64,000 nucleotides of DNA, taken from an uncultured Tenacibaculum sp. (GTDB lineage: Bacteria > Bacteroidota > Bacteroidia > Flavobacteriales > Flavobacteriaceae). Position numbers and translations under genes: made by a program. Each line of letters starts with the position of its first letter. The first letter of the stretch is position 1. The notes beneath the pieces are model-generated. The model worked only from the letters and a program-made list of their open reading frames with translations, had not been told where the DNA came from and made no database searches. Shown here piece after piece: positions 49,441 to 58,349 of this stretch. The stretch is taken from NCBI RefSeq assembly GCF_947499065.1, contig NZ_CANMMT010000008.1, positions 62,001 to 126,000 of the forward strand, in the 5' to 3' direction.

Positions 49441-50796
49441 ATGATTTCTTTTCAGGATTTAGACTTATCAAACGCGTTACGCAATTCAATAGAAGACCTT
49501 GGTTTTGTTAATCCAACACCAATACAAGAACAAGCTTATCCTATTATAAGATCGGGTAAAGATGTTGTAGGTATAGCACAAACAGGTACAGGTAAAACAT
49601 TTGCTTACATGTTGCCAATACTTAGAGATTTAAAGTTCTCTAAACAGCAGCATCCTAGAGTACTTGTTTTAGTACCAACACGTGAGTTAGTAGTTCAGGT
49701 AGTTGAAGAAATAGAGAAATTAGCAAAATACATGACATTGCGAACAATAGGTGTTTATGGAGGAGTAAACTTAAATCGCCATAAGGAAGCTGTTATGCAA
49801 GGAGCAGATATTATAGTAGCTACACCTGGACGTTTATATGATTTAGCATTGAGTAATGTGTTAAAGTTGAAATCAATTCAGAAGCTAGTAATTGATGAAG
49901 TAGATGTAATGTTAGATTTAGGGTTTAGATTTCAATTGCTAAACATTTTTGATATACTTCCTCCAAGACGTCAAAATATTATGTTTTCAGCAACAATGAC
50001 TGAAGATGTAGAGGCTTTAATTGATGATTTCTTTATAGCTCCTAAGAAAATAGCAATAGCAGTAAGTGGTACGCCATTAGACAACATAAAACAAGTATGC
50101 TATGATGTTCCAAACTTTTATACAAAGGTTAATTTATTAAACGAATTATTATTAGATAAATCAGAGTTTAGTAAAGTATTAATTTTTGCGCCTAATAAAC
50201 GAAATGCTGATAGATTATTTGAATGTGTAAAAGAGGAGTATCCTTCACAATCATGTGTAATCCATTCAAATAAGACTCAAAACTATCGTTTACGATCAAT
50301 TGAGCAGTTTAATAAAGGAGAAAAGAGAATTTTAATAGCTACAGACGTTATTGCACGTGGTTTAGACTTAGAAGAAGTTACACATGTAATAAATTTTAAC
50401 ACACCACATTTCCCAGAAAACTACATGCATAGAATTGGTCGTACAGGACGAGCAGAGCATGAGGGAAAAACAATATTATTTTCAACAGAAAAAGAACAAG
50501 AGGCTAAAAAGAGAATCGAAGAATTAATGAATTATGAGATTCCTAAGTTAGAGATTCCAGAGCAAGTTGAAATAACGAAACAATTAACTGAAGAAGAGCG
50601 ACCGAAAGAAGAGAGAGAAATCTCTAAAAATAGAACATCACAAGAGTATGTTCCTGGTCCAGCTTTTCATGAAAAGAAAGAGAAAAATAAAAAAACAAAC
50701 CAAGGAGGTTCTTATAGAAGAGAAATTGCTAAAAAGTATAAAAAGCCTAAGACAAGAGGAGATAAAAACTATAATAAAAGAAACAAAAGAAAGTAA
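49441..50796 (+). CDS. DEAD-box family RNA helicase with DEVD motif II
   Basis: Motifs: NPTPIQEQAYP (Q), AQTGTGKT (I), PTREL (Ia), TPGR (Ib), DEVD at 152-155 in VIDEVDVMLDLGF (II, Val instead of Ala), SAT (III), ATDVIARGLDL (V) and HRIGRTGRAE (VI). The substitution keeps both acidic residues so ATPase activity should remain. The C-terminal ~90 residues are strongly basic (KNKKTNQGGSYRREIAKKYKKPK). Its stop overlaps the next gene's start. Confidence 0.92.
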   Translation: MISFQDLDLSNALRNSIEDLGFVNPTPIQEQAYPIIRSGKDVVGIAQTGTGKTFAYMLPILRDLKFSKQQHPRVLVLVPTRELVVQVVEEIEKLAKYMTLRTIGVYGGVNLNRHKEAVMQGADIIVATPGRLYDLALSNVLKLKSIQKLVIDEVDVMLDLGFRFQLLNIFDILPPRRQNIMFSATMTEDVEALIDDFFIAPKKIAIAVSGTPLDNIKQVCYDVPNFYTKVNLLNELLLDKSEFSKVLIFAPNKRNADRLFECVKEEYPSQSCVIHSNKTQNYRLRSIEQFNKGEKRILIATDVIARGLDLEEVTHVINFNTPHFPENYMHRIGRTGRAEHEGKTILFSTEKEQEAKKRIEELMNYEIPKLEIPEQVEITKQLTEEERPKEEREISKNRTSQEYVPGPAFHEKKEKNKKTNQGGSYRREIAKKYKKPKTRGDKNYNKRNKRK

Positions 50797-51155
50797 TGAG
50801 AGCACTTACAGAGCAAGAACTTCATAATTTAGGAATGAATATTGTGGGGAAAGAACTGCAAGAAAAAGGCTTTGAATTTGTTGCAATTAATAGTGAGCTT
50901 AAAAGGCACCCTCAGTTTGTTTTATTTAAAAAAGGAGAGCCTACAATCTTTGTTATTGTGAAAACTACTAATAATATTCAATCACCAGAGGAATATGATG
51001 TTTTATGGATGGAGACATTTAAAGAGCATGCTAAAAAGCAAAATGCCAAAGTTTGGTTTGCAGGTGTAGGTATAGCAAATGCAGAAAGTGTAGATCTGCC
51101 AGTTTTTAAGGATCAGCCATACTATGTGGCGTTTAATGACTTCATAAAGTTTTAA
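50796..51155 (+). CDS. Conserved hypothetical protein coupled to the helicase
   Basis: The 119-residue cytoplasmic protein begins at an ATG overlapping the helicase stop (TAATG). It has LTEQELHNLGMNIVGKELQEKGFEF, then LKRHPQFVLFKKGEPTIFVIVKTT and KVWFAGVGIANAESVDLP, an alpha/beta pattern reminiscent of Holliday-junction-resolvase/PD-(D/E)XK-like folds (E then xVK). That fold link is a guess. Some relatives are labelled NqrF in databases, I recall, but it has no ferredoxin or flavin motif. Confidence 0.7.
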   Translation: MRALTEQELHNLGMNIVGKELQEKGFEFVAINSELKRHPQFVLFKKGEPTIFVIVKTTNNIQSPEEYDVLWMETFKEHAKKQNAKVWFAGVGIANAESVDLPVFKDQPYYVAFNDFIKF

Positions 51156-51275
51156 AAATATTGTTTTTATAGATTGTGTTTAACAAATTATAAAACACTC
51201 AATACCATTTATACATAATAATTTACCATTCATACATGGTTTTGTATTTAACTGGTATACAGTGTTTTAAATCCT

Positions 51276-51283
51276 TATATTTG
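51276..51283 (+). promoter_or_regulatory. -7 promoter element for the 33-aa peptide gene
   Basis: TATATTTG is an exact TAnnTTTG match, 26 bp before the ATG at 51310, with AAGGGGAA between. Confidence 0.6.
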
Positions 51284-51309
51284 CATAAGGGGAATTAATA
51301 AATACAATC

Positions 51310-51411
51310 ATGAAAAAAAGATTACTTAAGGGGATTCAAAATTTTTTTAAAAACATTTTAGCTCGGTTAGCTGAGTTTGGAAAAGCTGCTGGTTACGCAA
51401 TTAACCATTAA
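51310..51411 (+). CDS. 33-residue amphipathic peptide gene, absent from the ORF track
   Basis: ATG 51310 to TAA 51409 encodes MKKRLLKGIQNFFKN, then ILARLAEFGKAAGYAINH: a basic, amphipathic helix followed by a small-residue tail. It has its own -7 element upstream and a strong terminator 22 bp downstream, making a complete minimal transcription unit of about 190 nt. It could be a membrane-active peptide, a type I toxin-like peptide, or a small regulator; the unit could alternatively be an sRNA. Function is unknown. Confidence 0.6.
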   Translation: MKKRLLKGIQNFFKNILARLAEFGKAAGYAINH

Positions 51412-51433
51412 GCGATAACAAATTTTGAAAAAG

Positions 51434-51468
51434 AAACACTCGTTTTATAGTAAGACGAGTGTTTTTTT
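51434..51468 (+). terminator. Terminator of the 33-aa peptide unit
   Basis: AAACACTCGT pairs with ACGAGTGTTT around an 11-nt loop, followed by T tract. Confidence 0.85.
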
Positions 51469-51492
51469 GTGCTTTAATGTTAACTTTATAAA

Positions 51493-52065
51493 ATGGAAGA
51501 GTTACTATTAGAAATACAAGAATGTAAAATATGTGAAAATTTTATTAAGCCAAGACCAGTTGTGTTTGCAAGTAAAGACTCAAAAATCATTATAATAGGG
51601 CAAGCGCCAGGAACTAAAGTTCATAAATCAGGTATACCTTGGGATGATGCTAGTGGAAAGCAATTAAGAACTTGGCTAGGAGTTACCAATGAACAATTTT
51701 ATAACGTTACTAATTTCGGGATTATTCCAATGGGGTTTTGTTATCCGGGAAAAGGAAAATCAGGAGATTTACCACCAAGAAAAGAATGTGCCCCCAAATG
51801 GCATAAGCTATTGATGAATAAGATGAAAAAGGTAGAATTGGTATTGTTAATTGGGATGTATGCACAGAAATATTATTTAAAAGAAGAAGCTAAAAGAACA
51901 TTAACAGATACAGTAAATCATTACGAAGAATATTTACCAAAGTATTTTGCTTTGCCACATCCATCTCCAAGAAATAGATTTTGGTTAACTAAAAATCCAT
52001 GGTTTGAAAAGAATATTTTACCAGAATTAAAGAAAAAAGTAACAAAAATAATATCGAGGAGCTAA
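51493..52065 (+). CDS. Uracil-DNA glycosylase superfamily protein
   Basis: The UDG fold is shown by motif A-like IIIGQAPGTKVHKSGIPW and motif B HPSPRN near the C-terminus. CKIC at 14-17 resembles part of the family 4 cluster, but the other two cysteines are not clearly placed. FGIIPMGFCYPG and CAPKWH are further typical pieces. At 190 aa it is like the single-domain enzymes that remove uracil from DNA; activity is not assured. Confidence 0.82.
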   Translation: MEELLLEIQECKICENFIKPRPVVFASKDSKIIIIGQAPGTKVHKSGIPWDDASGKQLRTWLGVTNEQFYNVTNFGIIPMGFCYPGKGKSGDLPPRKECAPKWHKLLMNKMKKVELVLLIGMYAQKYYLKEEAKRTLTDTVNHYEEYLPKYFALPHPSPRNRFWLTKNPWFEKNILPELKKKVTKIISRS

Positions 52066-52078
52066 GTCGATAAATTTG

Positions 52079-52086
52079 TACTTTTG
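52079..52086 (+). promoter_or_regulatory. -7 promoter element for hflX
   Basis: TACTTTTG matches TAnnTTTG, 6 bp before ATG 52093. Initiation seems close to the start codon. Confidence 0.5.
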
Positions 52087-52092
52087 CAGCCT

Positions 52093-53292
52093 ATGATAGA
52101 AACACGTGAAGCCATATCTGAAAAAGCGGTTTTAATTGGTATTATAACCCAACATCAAGACGAAAAACAGTCAGAGGAGTATTTAGATGAATTAGAGTTT
52201 TTAACTTTAACAGCAGGAGGAGTAGCAGTTAAACGTTTTGTACAAAAGTTAGATAAGCCTAACCCAAAAACTTTTCTAGGAACAGGAAAGTTAGAAGAGG
52301 TAAGAGCTTATATAGAGTCACACAATATAGGAACAGCAATTTTTGACGATGAATTGTCTCCAGCCCAGTTAAGAAATATAGAGAATTTTTTAAATTGTAA
52401 AATATTAGATAGAACAAATTTAATTCTAGATATTTTTGCAAATAGAGCACAAACAAGTTCAGCCAAAGCACAAGTAGAACTAGCACAATATCAATATTTA
52501 TTACCAAGGTTAACAAGGATGTGGACACACCTTGATAAACAAAAAGGAGGTATTGGTATGCGTGGACCTGGTGAAACTGAAATAGAAACAGACCGTCGTA
52601 TAATTCGTGATAAGATATCATTGCTTAAAAAGAAGTTAGTTACTATTGATAAGCAAATGGCTGTTCAGAGGAAGAACAGAGGTAAAATGGTTCGAGTTGC
52701 ACTAGTTGGTTATACAAACGTAGGAAAGTCTACATTAATGAACGTAGTAAGTAAGAGTGATGTTTTTGCAGAAAACAAGCTATTTGCAACGTTAGATACA
52801 ACAGTTAGAAAAGTAGTGATTAAAAACATTCCTTTTCTAATGACAGACACTGTTGGATTTATTAGAAAATTACCTACTCAATTAGTAGAATCATTTAAAT
52901 CTACCTTAGATGAAGTTAGAGAAGCAGATTTATTATTACATGTAGTAGATATTTCTCATCCAAATTTTGAAGATCATATCGCATCAGTAAATAAAATATT
53001 AGATGAGATAGAATCTGTTCATAAACCTACTGTGATGGTTTTTAATAAAATAGATGCTTATACACATGAAGTTATTGATGAAGATGATTTAGTAACAGAA
53101 AAAACAAAAGCTCATTATACACTTTCAGATTGGGAAAAAACTTGGATGAAAGATATAGAAAAAGAAAGTATTTTTATTTCAGCGTTAAATAAAAGTAACT
53201 TAGAAGACTTTAAAGATAAAGTTTATGAAGAGGTAAAGAAAATCCATATTCAACGCTTTCCATATAACGATTTCTTATACCAAGAATATTAA
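52093..53292 (+). CDS. hflX: GTPase HflX
   Basis: HflX is a ribosome-associated GTPase that splits stalled 70S ribosomes. The N-terminal domain carries FLGTGKLEEVRAYI and GPGETEIETDRRII, and the G domain has GYTNVGKSTL (G1), DTVGFIRKLPTQLVESFKSTL (G3) and NKID (G4). I use ATG 52093 (MIETREA, 399 aa), three codons after the listed one. Full length. Confidence 0.95.
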   Translation: MIETREAISEKAVLIGIITQHQDEKQSEEYLDELEFLTLTAGGVAVKRFVQKLDKPNPKTFLGTGKLEEVRAYIESHNIGTAIFDDELSPAQLRNIENFLNCKILDRTNLILDIFANRAQTSSAKAQVELAQYQYLLPRLTRMWTHLDKQKGGIGMRGPGETEIETDRRIIRDKISLLKKKLVTIDKQMAVQRKNRGKMVRVALVGYTNVGKSTLMNVVSKSDVFAENKLFATLDTTVRKVVIKNIPFLMTDTVGFIRKLPTQLVESFKSTLDEVREADLLLHVVDISHPNFEDHIASVNKILDEIESVHKPTVMVFNKIDAYTHEVIDEDDLVTEKTKAHYTLSDWEKTWMKDIEKESIFISALNKSNLEDFKDKVYEEVKKIHIQRFPYNDFLYQEY

Positions 53293-53324
53293 AAGTTTAA
53301 CATAAAATGATAAATTTTTAAACT

Positions 53325-53363
53325 AAAAAGAACTTGAATATTTTGTTATTTAAGTTCTTTTTT
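53325..53363 (+). terminator. Terminator after hflX
   Basis: AAAAAGAACTT pairs with AAGTTCTTTTT across a 15-nt loop. The remaining 280 bp to the next gene is AT-rich with no further feature seen. Confidence 0.75.
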
Positions 53364-53652
53364 ATTATATTTAGATTCCCTTAATAAATAAAATGTATAT
53401 TTTTTAAGTAGTTATAAATCAGTTTTTTTAACCATTTTAACCCCCTGAAAATGAGAAATAACACACTTACCCAGAATAGAATATTTGACCATTTACTTGA
53501 TCATTTTTTTTTCAAATTAAAAACTAGCTAAAACTATCTAGTCAATTTTTTATCATTTAACTTATAAAAATCTAGAAAGAATTTTAAATCAATAGATTAT
53601 TTCTATTGATTAGAAGGTTTGATTTTATATACGTTAATCTAATTTGATTAAA

Positions 53653-54330
53653 ATGAAAAATGTATTCACAATATTATTGATGTTCTTTACTGTAACACAA
53701 ATTTTCTCTCAGGAAGTTTGTGAGACGAAGAATGAAGTAATAATTGATGTAAATGAAATTAACAAGTGTAAGGTAAAAGAAATTAAAATAACCAAAAATC
53801 CTAATAAGAAAGATGTAATAATTTCAAGTAAGAGGTATTTTAAAAAACGCACATATCTTAGTAAAGCTATATTATTAGCAGGTGATTTAAAAACAAATGA
53901 TATTAATGATGTCCAAGCAAAAAACGATTTGGAGTCTCATGCATTAATAGCCAAAGAGGTCATGAAAAAAGAAATGAATGTTTCTTTTGACATGGTTGAA
54001 GAAATTCCAATGTTTAAAGATTGCTCAGATTCTAGTTTAGATGCATTTGATTGTTTTAATCAAGCAATGGAAAAACATATAACGGATAATTTTAGATATC
54101 CAGAAAAAGCATTAGAGAGAGGAATTGAAGGAACTTTAAATGTTAGTTTTATTATAGATTCTTTTGGAGAGGTTAAAGACATAAAAATAGAAGGAGAAAA
54201 TGTTCACAAAATTTTAAAGAAGGAAGCGGAAAGAATTGTGTCTTTATTACCAGATTTTGTGCCAGGGAAGCATAAAAATAAATCTATCGATGTTTTGTAT
54301 GAATTTCCTATTGTTTTCAGTTTAGAGTAA
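53653..54330 (+). CDS. TonB-like energy-transducer-related protein 1
   Basis: An exported protein (225 aa from ATG 53653; signal about 1-20, VTQIFSQ). The C-terminus is a TonB C-terminal domain: NFRYPEKALERGIEGTLNVSFIIDSFGEVKDIKI … FPIVFSLE. There is no transmembrane anchor or proline-rich spacer. The N-terminal CETKNEVIIDVNEINKCKVKE segment recurs in the paralogue at 54691. It probably acts in the periplasm, perhaps bridging to a receptor; inferred. Confidence 0.8.
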   Translation: MKNVFTILLMFFTVTQIFSQEVCETKNEVIIDVNEINKCKVKEIKITKNPNKKDVIISSKRYFKKRTYLSKAILLAGDLKTNDINDVQAKNDLESHALIAKEVMKKEMNVSFDMVEEIPMFKDCSDSSLDAFDCFNQAMEKHITDNFRYPEKALERGIEGTLNVSFIIDSFGEVKDIKIEGENVHKILKKEAERIVSLLPDFVPGKHKNKSIDVLYEFPIVFSLE

Positions 54331-54350
54331 CAATATTTAACAATATAATT

Positions 54351-54378
54351 AAAAGCCCATCAATTTGATGGGCTTTTT
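54351..54378 (+). terminator. Terminator after TonB-like protein 1
   Basis: AAAAGCCCATCAATTTGATGGGCTTTTT is a perfect stem with a 4-nt loop. The 360-bp gap 54331-54690 contains this, an AT-rich stretch and the promoter below. Confidence 0.85.
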
Positions 54379-54641
54379 GTATGTGTATTTAATAGTAAAA
54401 CTTAAATATTTCTTGAATTTTGCTATTGAACAGAAAAAAAATATAGTTTTTATTAAAAATTATGAGGATTTAGGTAGGAAAATCATAAAAATGAGTATTT
54501 TAGGTGTTAAAAAATTGTAAATATTAATTTTTAATATAAAATTTGCATTTGCTAAGGTGAATTATATTCCCAATCCCCCTCCCCCTAAAAAACTGTTAAA
54601 AAAACAGCCTTAGTGAAAGTTATAAACAAGCTTATCGACTT

Positions 54642-54649
54642 TAAGTTTG
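54642..54649 (+). promoter_or_regulatory. -7 promoter element for the TonB-like 2 / receptor operon
   Basis: TAAGTTTG, exact TAnnTTTG, 41 bp before ATG 54691. Confidence 0.55.
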
Positions 54650-54690
54650 TTGTAATTGTTAAATAACCATAATACTAATACCCCATAAGT

Positions 54691-55410
54691 ATGAGAAAGT
54701 TATTATTTTTAATATTAGCTTCTTTTTCTATTAATTTGGTAGCCCAAAAAGAAGTCTGTGAAACACCAGAGGATTCTTTTGATGTAAATAGTATAACAAA
54801 GTGTACTATAAAAGAATCAAAAAAAAGTAAAAAATCAAGACAAATTACGGTTAGAGTATCCTCTTCCAGAAGTAGGTACTTGAAAAAGAGAGAGGATATT
54901 AAAAAGCGTTCTGCAATTAATAGTGCTTCTCATTTAAATACTTCAGGAGTTTCAAATGTTAATAGCTCTTCAGAGTTAAAAGAATCATTAGCTCTTAAAA
55001 ATAACATAGCAAGCATTACCAATAATTTATCAGCAGAAGAATTGAGAAAAGCTTCTAAATTTAGTACTGTTGATAAAATACCGTTATTTGAATCATGCAG
55101 AAGCTCTAAAAAGAGTGAAAGAATGAACTGCTTCAATATGGAAATGATTAAACATATCCAAAAATATTTCCGCTACCCAGGTAAAGCTGTTAGAGAGAGA
55201 ATTCAAGGAGATGTTTGGATTCGTTTTGTAATAGACAAAAACGGAAATATTTCTAATGTAAAAACTTTAGGGCCAAAGGGAGGAGAGATTTTAAATGACG
55301 AGGCTAAAAGAGTAGTCGCTCAACTACCTAGGTTTATACCTGCAAAGAAAAATGGGGAAAAGACTTCAGTAAAATATGGTTTTCCTATTTCATTTTCTCT
55401 GGAAGAATAA
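54691..55410 (+). CDS. TonB-like energy-transducer-related protein 2
   Basis: 239 aa with a signal (about 1-18, ILASFSINLVAQ), the same VCETPEDSFDVNSITKCTIKE segment as its neighbour, a basic serine-rich middle (KKSKKSRQITVRVSSSRSRY) and a TonB C-terminal domain (YFRYPGKAVRERIQGDVWIRFVIDKNGNISNVKT … FPISFSLEE). The gene is 54 bp upstream of a TonB-dependent receptor and probably co-transcribed, suggesting a dedicated partner. Confidence 0.8.
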   Translation: MRKLLFLILASFSINLVAQKEVCETPEDSFDVNSITKCTIKESKKSKKSRQITVRVSSSRSRYLKKREDIKKRSAINSASHLNTSGVSNVNSSSELKESLALKNNIASITNNLSAEELRKASKFSTVDKIPLFESCRSSKKSERMNCFNMEMIKHIQKYFRYPGKAVRERIQGDVWIRFVIDKNGNISNVKTLGPKGGEILNDEAKRVVAQLPRFIPAKKNGEKTSVKYGFPISFSLEE

Positions 55411-55464
55411 ATAAAAATTCTTCCAATTTTTATTTTTAAATACTACAATTAAAAACCCTTATTT

Positions 55465-58278
55465 ATGAACAAAAAATTACTTATTGTTTTTTTTGCCTTA
55501 AGTAGTCTTGTGTCAATGGCACAAACTATAAGTGGTAAAGTTTATGATGAATACTTAGAGCCGTTTCCGGGAGCTAATGTAAAAACATCAAAACAAAGAA
55601 CTAGTACAGATATCGATGGTAATTTTTCTTTAACAGCACAAGAGACTTTTCCATTCACAATAGAGGTTTCTGCAATTGGTTATAAAACTGAAATTGTTGA
55701 AGTAACAGAAGCAAACCAAGAGTTAAATATAATTCTTAAAGAGAGTATATCTCTAGATGAAGTTGTAATTTCAGCGTCAAGAGCTCCGGAAAGAATTATA
55801 GAATCGCCAGTAACAATTGAACGTTTAGGGTTAAACGATATTAAAAAGAACACAGCATTGTCTTTTTATGATGGTTTAGCTAATTTAAAAGAGGTTGATG
55901 TAAACGAAAATAGTATCGGATTTAAATCTGTAAATACTAGGGGTTTCTCTCCTTTTGAAAATACTCGTTTTGTACAGTTAATCGATGGAGTAGACAATTC
56001 AGTACCAATCTTTAATTTCTCTGTAGGAAATTTAGCAGGTATTTCTGAATTAGATGTAGAAAGCGTTGAGATATTACCAGGAGCAGCATCAGCACTTTAT
56101 GGGGCAAACGCATTTAATGGTATCTTATTAGCTAAAAGTAAGAACCCGTTTGAGTATAATGGGATTAGTACTTATATTAAATCTGGTATTACAAGTCAAA
56201 ATGCAGCAGGAAATAATGAATTTTATGATGTTGGTCTTCGTATGGCGTATGCATTTACTAATAAGTTAGCTGCTAAGGTTAATGTAACGTATTTTGAAGG
56301 AGAAGATTGGCATGCAGATGATACCCAAAACACTACAGGTATTGGAGGAGTAGTTAAGTCGGGCTATAGAATAGCTGGAGATTTAGGTTCTGACCCAAAT
56401 TATGATGGGGTAAACGTATATGGAGATGAAGTATCTCAAGATTTAGAAAGATTAGTTTTAGGAAGTAATAATCCAGCTATAAATGCTTTAGCACCTTTAT
56501 TTCAGGGAGGTGTTGATGTAAGTAGAACAGGTTATAAAGAGAAAGAGTTATTAGATTATAAAGCAAATAGCTTAAAATTTAATGCTTCATTACACTATCG
56601 TCCTTTTGGAAATGAAGATTTAGAAATTATATGGAGTTCAAATTACAATAGAGGAGATAATAATATATACCAAGGTGTAAATAGATATTCATTAAAAGAC
56701 TTCTTTTTACAACAGCATAAATTAGAGTTAATAGGAAAGAACTATTTTGTTAGAGGTTATTACTCTGAAAACGATGCAGGAAATTCTTTTGATACACGTT
56801 TTGCAGCTATTAACTTAAATGAGAGATGGAAATCAAGTGATCAGTGGTATCGAGAGTATATTGGAACTTATGCAGCTGCTTTTACAGGTAATATACCTGG
56901 AGTACCAGCAAACAATGCACAAGTAGCCCATTTAGCAGCAAGAAATCAAGCAGATACAGGAAGATTAGTGCCTGGAACACCAGAATATGATGCAGCATTA
57001 AGTGAAGTAACTTCTGATGTGGCTTCAGGAGTAAAACTTTTTGATAAATCAGCATTTTATCATGCAGATGCGAACTATAACTTTAGAGACCTTATTGACT
57101 GGGGAGAAATACAAGTAGGAGGTAGTTACCGATTATTTAAATTAAACTCTCAAGGAAATATATTTACAGATTCAAATTCTAGAATTTCATTTGACGAGTT
57201 CGGTTTTTATACACAGTTACAGAAAAAGTTTTTAGATAATCGTTTAAAGTTTACAGGTTCTGTACGTTATGATAAGTCAGAAAACTTTAAAGGAAACTTT
57301 TCACCTAGGGTATCTTTAAGTTATGGATTAGGAGAAAATAAGGACCATGTGTTAAGAGGATCTTTCCAAACAGGTTTCCGTAATCCTACAACACAAGATC
57401 AGTATATTGGTTTCTTTAGTGGAGCAACTCATATTTTAGGAACAGCAGGAGAAAACTTAGATAGATACTCTGTTACTGTTACTAACAGAGGAGCAAACGC
57501 ACCATCTGCAACATCAGTGTTAACAGGTAGAGACGCTATTAGTAGATCTTTCTCGGCTCTTTCAGTTGCAAGTGGAGCACCAGTACAAGCAAATTATGGT
57601 TTAGTAAAACCAGAAAAAGTAAAATCTTTTGAGGCAGGATACCGTGGAGTGTTTAATTTAACTGATACTAACTTATTAGAAATAGATTTAAACGGGTATT
57701 ATAACGATTATGAAGACTTTTTAACTGAAAAAGTAGCCTTTGTAGCACACTATGGAAGTTTTGATGCTAACGGAGTTCCTAATCAAGATTTAGTAAATGC
57801 CTGGAACAATAGAGATTTAACTCGTTTTTCAATTAAAACGAATTCTAACGCGGATGTTTCTTCGTATGGAGCAGGTTTAGGTTTAAAAACTAAAGTTTTT
57901 AAGAAATTTGATATCGGTTTAGCTTATAACTGGGCTAGATTTACTTTCGATAAGAGTACAGATGTTGAGTTTAAGCCTGGGTTTAATACACCAGAGCATA
58001 AAGTTAAGTTCCAGTTTGGAAATCCAAGTATATTAAAGAATTTAGGTTTTAACATTAATGTACGTTGGCAAGATAAGTTTATTTGGGAGTCTAGATTCTT
58101 AGATGGTATTGTAGATTCAAGAACTATTTTAGATGCTCAAATTAACTATAGTGTCCCTTCTTTAAAATCAAGATTTAAATTAGGAGGAACTAACTTAACA
58201 GGAAAAGAATATATAGTTGCGCCAGGTTCTGGTTTAATAGGATCTATGTATTATTTATCTTGGACAATTAACGATTAA
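55465..58278 (+). CDS. TonB-dependent receptor
   Basis: 937 aa outer-membrane transporter: signal (1-19), carboxypeptidase-D-like domain (about 20-105, GKVYDEYLEPFPGANV … FSLTAQETFPFTIEVSAIGYKTE), plug domain (about 110-225, SLDEVVISASRAPERI, NTRGF, VESVEILPGAASALYGANAFNGIL) and a 22-strand barrel. No SusD-type partner follows, so uptake of iron chelates, vitamins or peptides is more likely than glycans. The substrate cannot be told. Confidence 0.93.
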   Translation: MNKKLLIVFFALSSLVSMAQTISGKVYDEYLEPFPGANVKTSKQRTSTDIDGNFSLTAQETFPFTIEVSAIGYKTEIVEVTEANQELNIILKESISLDEVVISASRAPERIIESPVTIERLGLNDIKKNTALSFYDGLANLKEVDVNENSIGFKSVNTRGFSPFENTRFVQLIDGVDNSVPIFNFSVGNLAGISELDVESVEILPGAASALYGANAFNGILLAKSKNPFEYNGISTYIKSGITSQNAAGNNEFYDVGLRMAYAFTNKLAAKVNVTYFEGEDWHADDTQNTTGIGGVVKSGYRIAGDLGSDPNYDGVNVYGDEVSQDLERLVLGSNNPAINALAPLFQGGVDVSRTGYKEKELLDYKANSLKFNASLHYRPFGNEDLEIIWSSNYNRGDNNIYQGVNRYSLKDFFLQQHKLELIGKNYFVRGYYSENDAGNSFDTRFAAINLNERWKSSDQWYREYIGTYAAAFTGNIPGVPANNAQVAHLAARNQADTGRLVPGTPEYDAALSEVTSDVASGVKLFDKSAFYHADANYNFRDLIDWGEIQVGGSYRLFKLNSQGNIFTDSNSRISFDEFGFYTQLQKKFLDNRLKFTGSVRYDKSENFKGNFSPRVSLSYGLGENKDHVLRGSFQTGFRNPTTQDQYIGFFSGATHILGTAGENLDRYSVTVTNRGANAPSATSVLTGRDAISRSFSALSVASGAPVQANYGLVKPEKVKSFEAGYRGVFNLTDTNLLEIDLNGYYNDYEDFLTEKVAFVAHYGSFDANGVPNQDLVNAWNNRDLTRFSIKTNSNADVSSYGAGLGLKTKVFKKFDIGLAYNWARFTFDKSTDVEFKPGFNTPEHKVKFQFGNPSILKNLGFNINVRWQDKFIWESRFLDGIVDSRTILDAQINYSVPSLKSRFKLGGTNLTGKEYIVAPGSGLIGSMYYLSWTIND

Positions 58279-58298
58279 AAAAGCTAAAGTAATACTAT

Positions 58299-58332
58299 AA
58301 AAAAAGGAGAAGCATTTAGCTTCTCCTTTTTT
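58299..58332. terminator. Bidirectional terminator between the receptor and CNNM genes
   Basis: AAAAAAGGAGAAGC pairs with GCTTCTCCTTTTTT over a 5-nt loop; T tracts on both strands. Confidence 0.85.
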
Positions 58333-58349
58333 ATTTTATAAAATAAATA

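Noticed and set aside
50796-51155. A second NqrF-like subunit
   Set aside because: Some relatives carry this name, but there are no ferredoxin cysteines and no FAD or NADH motifs, and the operon partner is a helicase.
55465-58278. SusC of a polysaccharide utilisation locus
   Set aside because: No SusD-type lipoprotein or glycoside hydrolase follows; a bidirectional terminator ends the operon.
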